Shown piece after piece: positions 49,578-50,437 of a DNA stretch of 50,437 nt (the stretch's first letter is position 1; every line of letters begins with the position of its first letter). Position numbers and translations under genes: made by a program. The notes below the pieces were generated by a model, which worked only from the letters and a program-made list of their open reading frames with translations, had not been told where the DNA came from and did no database searches. Source of the DNA: Chryseobacterium sp. S0630 (GTDB taxonomy: Bacteria > Bacteroidota > Bacteroidia > Flavobacteriales > Weeksellaceae); assembly GCF_024158915.1 (NCBI RefSeq), contig NZ_JAMZGF010000037.1, forward strand, positions 1 to 50,437. The letters are read 5' to 3'.

Positions 49578-49585
49578 CAAAAATA
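49578..49585 (-). promoter_or_regulatory. -7 box (TATTTTTG) of the helicase gene
   Basis: The minus strand of 49585-49578 reads TATTTTTG, with 6 bp to the ATG, again predicting a nearly leaderless transcript. Confidence 0.5.
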
Positions 49586-49653
49586 CGGAAATGAATTTGA
49601 ATTTCTTACCTTGGCATAAGTTTTGAAAATTCTTAAAAAGAAAAAAGTTTATT

Positions 49654-50106
49654 GTGAAAAAATTATTCTTTCATATCCCGGCAATAGTATTGTGTACTAC
49701 ATTAACTTTAGTTTCGTGTAATACATCAAAGAGTGCCAATACCAATCTTCCCATTGATATAGCTGACAGACCTGCTGACGAAGACAGTCAGAAATATGAA
49801 CAGGCACAGCTGGATAGATTAAAAGCTTCTATTGAATCTGAAGTATCAGGAGAAAAATGTATGGATGCCAGCCAATGGGCATTTGCTCCTATGGGATCAA
49901 AAGCCTGCGGCGGACCTCAGCAATACATTGCCTATCCTAAGAAAATAGAAGCGACTTTCTTACCAAGGGTGAATGAGTATACGGATAAAGTGAAAGCTTT
50001 TAATGAAAAGTATAATATTACGTCTGACTGTATGATGATCGAGCCACCTACATCACTCAAATGTATCAATGGTAAGATCAGGCTTATTACACCGGATAAT
50101 AATTAA
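49654..50106 (+). CDS. Unrecognised Cys-containing lipoprotein
   Basis: 150 aa from a GTG start (no in-frame ATG at the right place; MKKLFFHIPAIV follows). The lipoprotein signal ends LTLVSC (C22). After a polar linker, the mature domain has four further Cys: C69 (SGEKCMDASQWAF), C85 (MGSKACGGPQQYIAYP), C124 (ITSDCMMIEPP) and C137 (SLKCINGKIRL). The CGGP-Q-Y-I-x-Y core together with the paired Cys suggests a small disulfide-bonded periplasmic domain; I do not know a named family. Followed by a terminator. Confidence 0.8.
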   Translation: MKKLFFHIPAIVLCTTLTLVSCNTSKSANTNLPIDIADRPADEDSQKYEQAQLDRLKASIESEVSGEKCMDASQWAFAPMGSKACGGPQQYIAYPKKIEATFLPRVNEYTDKVKAFNEKYNITSDCMMIEPPTSLKCINGKIRLITPDNN

Positions 50107-50135
50107 CAATAAAGCAAAGGTTCTATATCAAATCG

Positions 50136-50164
50136 AAAAAGCTCTGTTTCAGAACAGAGCTTTT
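50136..50164 (+). terminator. Terminator after the Cys-containing lipoprotein gene
   Basis: AAAAAGCTCTGTT (50136-50148) pairs with AACAGAGCTTTT (50153-50164) around a 4-nt loop. Confidence 0.9.
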
Positions 50165-50182
50165 ATATTTATTTTAAATAGA

Positions 50183-50376
50183 TCAATAAGTGAATTTTGC
50201 TTCGCAAGTGAATAGTGAATTTTTACACCAAAAAAATTGACAAGCGCAGCGGATTGACGATTCACCTTTCACTATTTCATAGTCAATAAGTGAATTTTGC
50301 TTCGCAAATAAATAGTGAATTTTTGACACCAAAAAAATTGACAAGCGCAGCGAATTGACTATTCACTATTCACTTA
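50183..50376. repeat. 100-bp imperfect tandem repeat
   Basis: The unit starting TCAATAAGTGAATTTTGCTT at 50183 repeats from 50283 with few differences. Each unit holds GTGAATTTTGCTTCGCAA on the left and CAAGCGCAGCG-ATTGAC plus ATTCAC on the right, so single units and the pair can fold into hairpins. No gene is seen in 50107-50437 apart from the terminator. Confidence 0.8.
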
Positions 50377-50437
50377 ATATCCTAAAATTGATGATCCTTC
50401 ACATTCTCTTTATACCATGATGAATATTTCACATAGT

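Noticed and set aside
49572..49580. TTG start of the helicase three codons upstream of ATG
   Set aside because: It overlaps the -7 box TATTTTTG.
1..50437. tRNA, rRNA, IS element or prophage genes
   Set aside because: No cloverleaf, rRNA stretch, transposase, integrase or phage structural gene was recognised on either strand; tRNAscan or covariance searches were not possible.

Overview
The window looks like chromosomal DNA of a Flavobacteriia member, most likely a Chryseobacterium-like Weeksellaceae. Base composition is AT-rich. Many genes carry the Bacteroidetes -7 box TAnnTTTG and no Shine-Dalgarno sequence is obvious. Two secreted proteins carry C-terminal sorting tails of the type IX secretion system (T9SS). 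Phylum-typical neighbours occur: DUF4290-murA and rpmB-rpmG-DUF4295-(ridA)-ftsY. A flavastacin-like astacin protease is present. No rRNA, tRNA, IS element, prophage or CRISPR array was seen. Most of the window is ordinary core chromosome with short dispersed intergenic repeats.

Layout. 1-5.5 kb: 5' end of katG (minus strand), a haem-binding CxxCH protein with a DCC thiol-disulfide protein, a lipoprotein alpha-amylase (minus), and DUF4290-murA. 5.6-6.8 kb: a stand-alone NIL-domain gene behind a strong promoter/palindrome, and a YiiX-like permuted NlpC/P60 lipoprotein (both minus). 6.9-9.0 kb: an OmpR-type response regulator and its histidine kinase. 9.1-10 kb: rhtA-like exporter (minus). 10.2-19.3 kb: a co-directional mgtC-mgtA-hlyD/czcB-czcA-tolC block (Mg2+ uptake plus heavy-metal RND efflux) behind an elaborate leader. 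19.5-22.5 kb: DUF1801 protein and a large T9SS cargo (minus). 22.7-25.5 kb: aminotransferase, lipoprotein, murB. 25.5-26 kb: a repeat-filled gap. 26-29 kb: proC, vanZ-like gene (minus), lnt. 29.2-30.9 kb: VCBS/FG-GAP T9SS cargo (minus). 31-33.6 kb: rpmB, rpmG, DUF4295, secreted RidA, ftsY, GlsB-like membrane protein. 33.7-35.9 kb: sppA (minus) diverging from folK. 35.9-40.2 kb: three tandem OmpA-like barrel proteins, the first without an OmpA domain. 40.3-43.3 kb: recQ, fmt. 43.4-46.3 kb: Crp-like regulator, ribB-type ribBA with a degenerate RibA half, luciferase-like oxidoreductase (all minus). 46.6-50.1 kb: astacin protease, Pif1-like helicase (minus), a Cys-rich lipoprotein. A 100-bp tandem repeat lies near the right end.

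The most interesting region is 10165-10357, upstream of mgtC. In order it holds four TCTAA direct repeats spaced exactly 11 bp apart (OmpR/PhoB-family style), a TACTTTTG -7 box, and a possible 11-codon leader peptide beginning Met-Asp-Ser-Asp-Pro. The peptide's stop codon abuts a 16-bp stem whose 11-nt loop contains 8 nt perfectly complementary to the purine stretch just before the mgtC start. This resembles in logic, but not in sequence, the enterobacterial mgtL/mgtA leaders. It could be an undescribed Mg2+-responsive leader controlling both Mg2+ import and divalent-metal efflux; this is inference from sequence only.

Secondary points: RibBA lacks the zinc cysteines of GTP cyclohydrolase II, MurA has Asp in place of the fosfomycin-target Cys, a 39-bp palindrome surrounds the -33 element of the NIL gene, and several genes have a -7 box so close to ATG that their mRNAs should be leaderless or nearly so.
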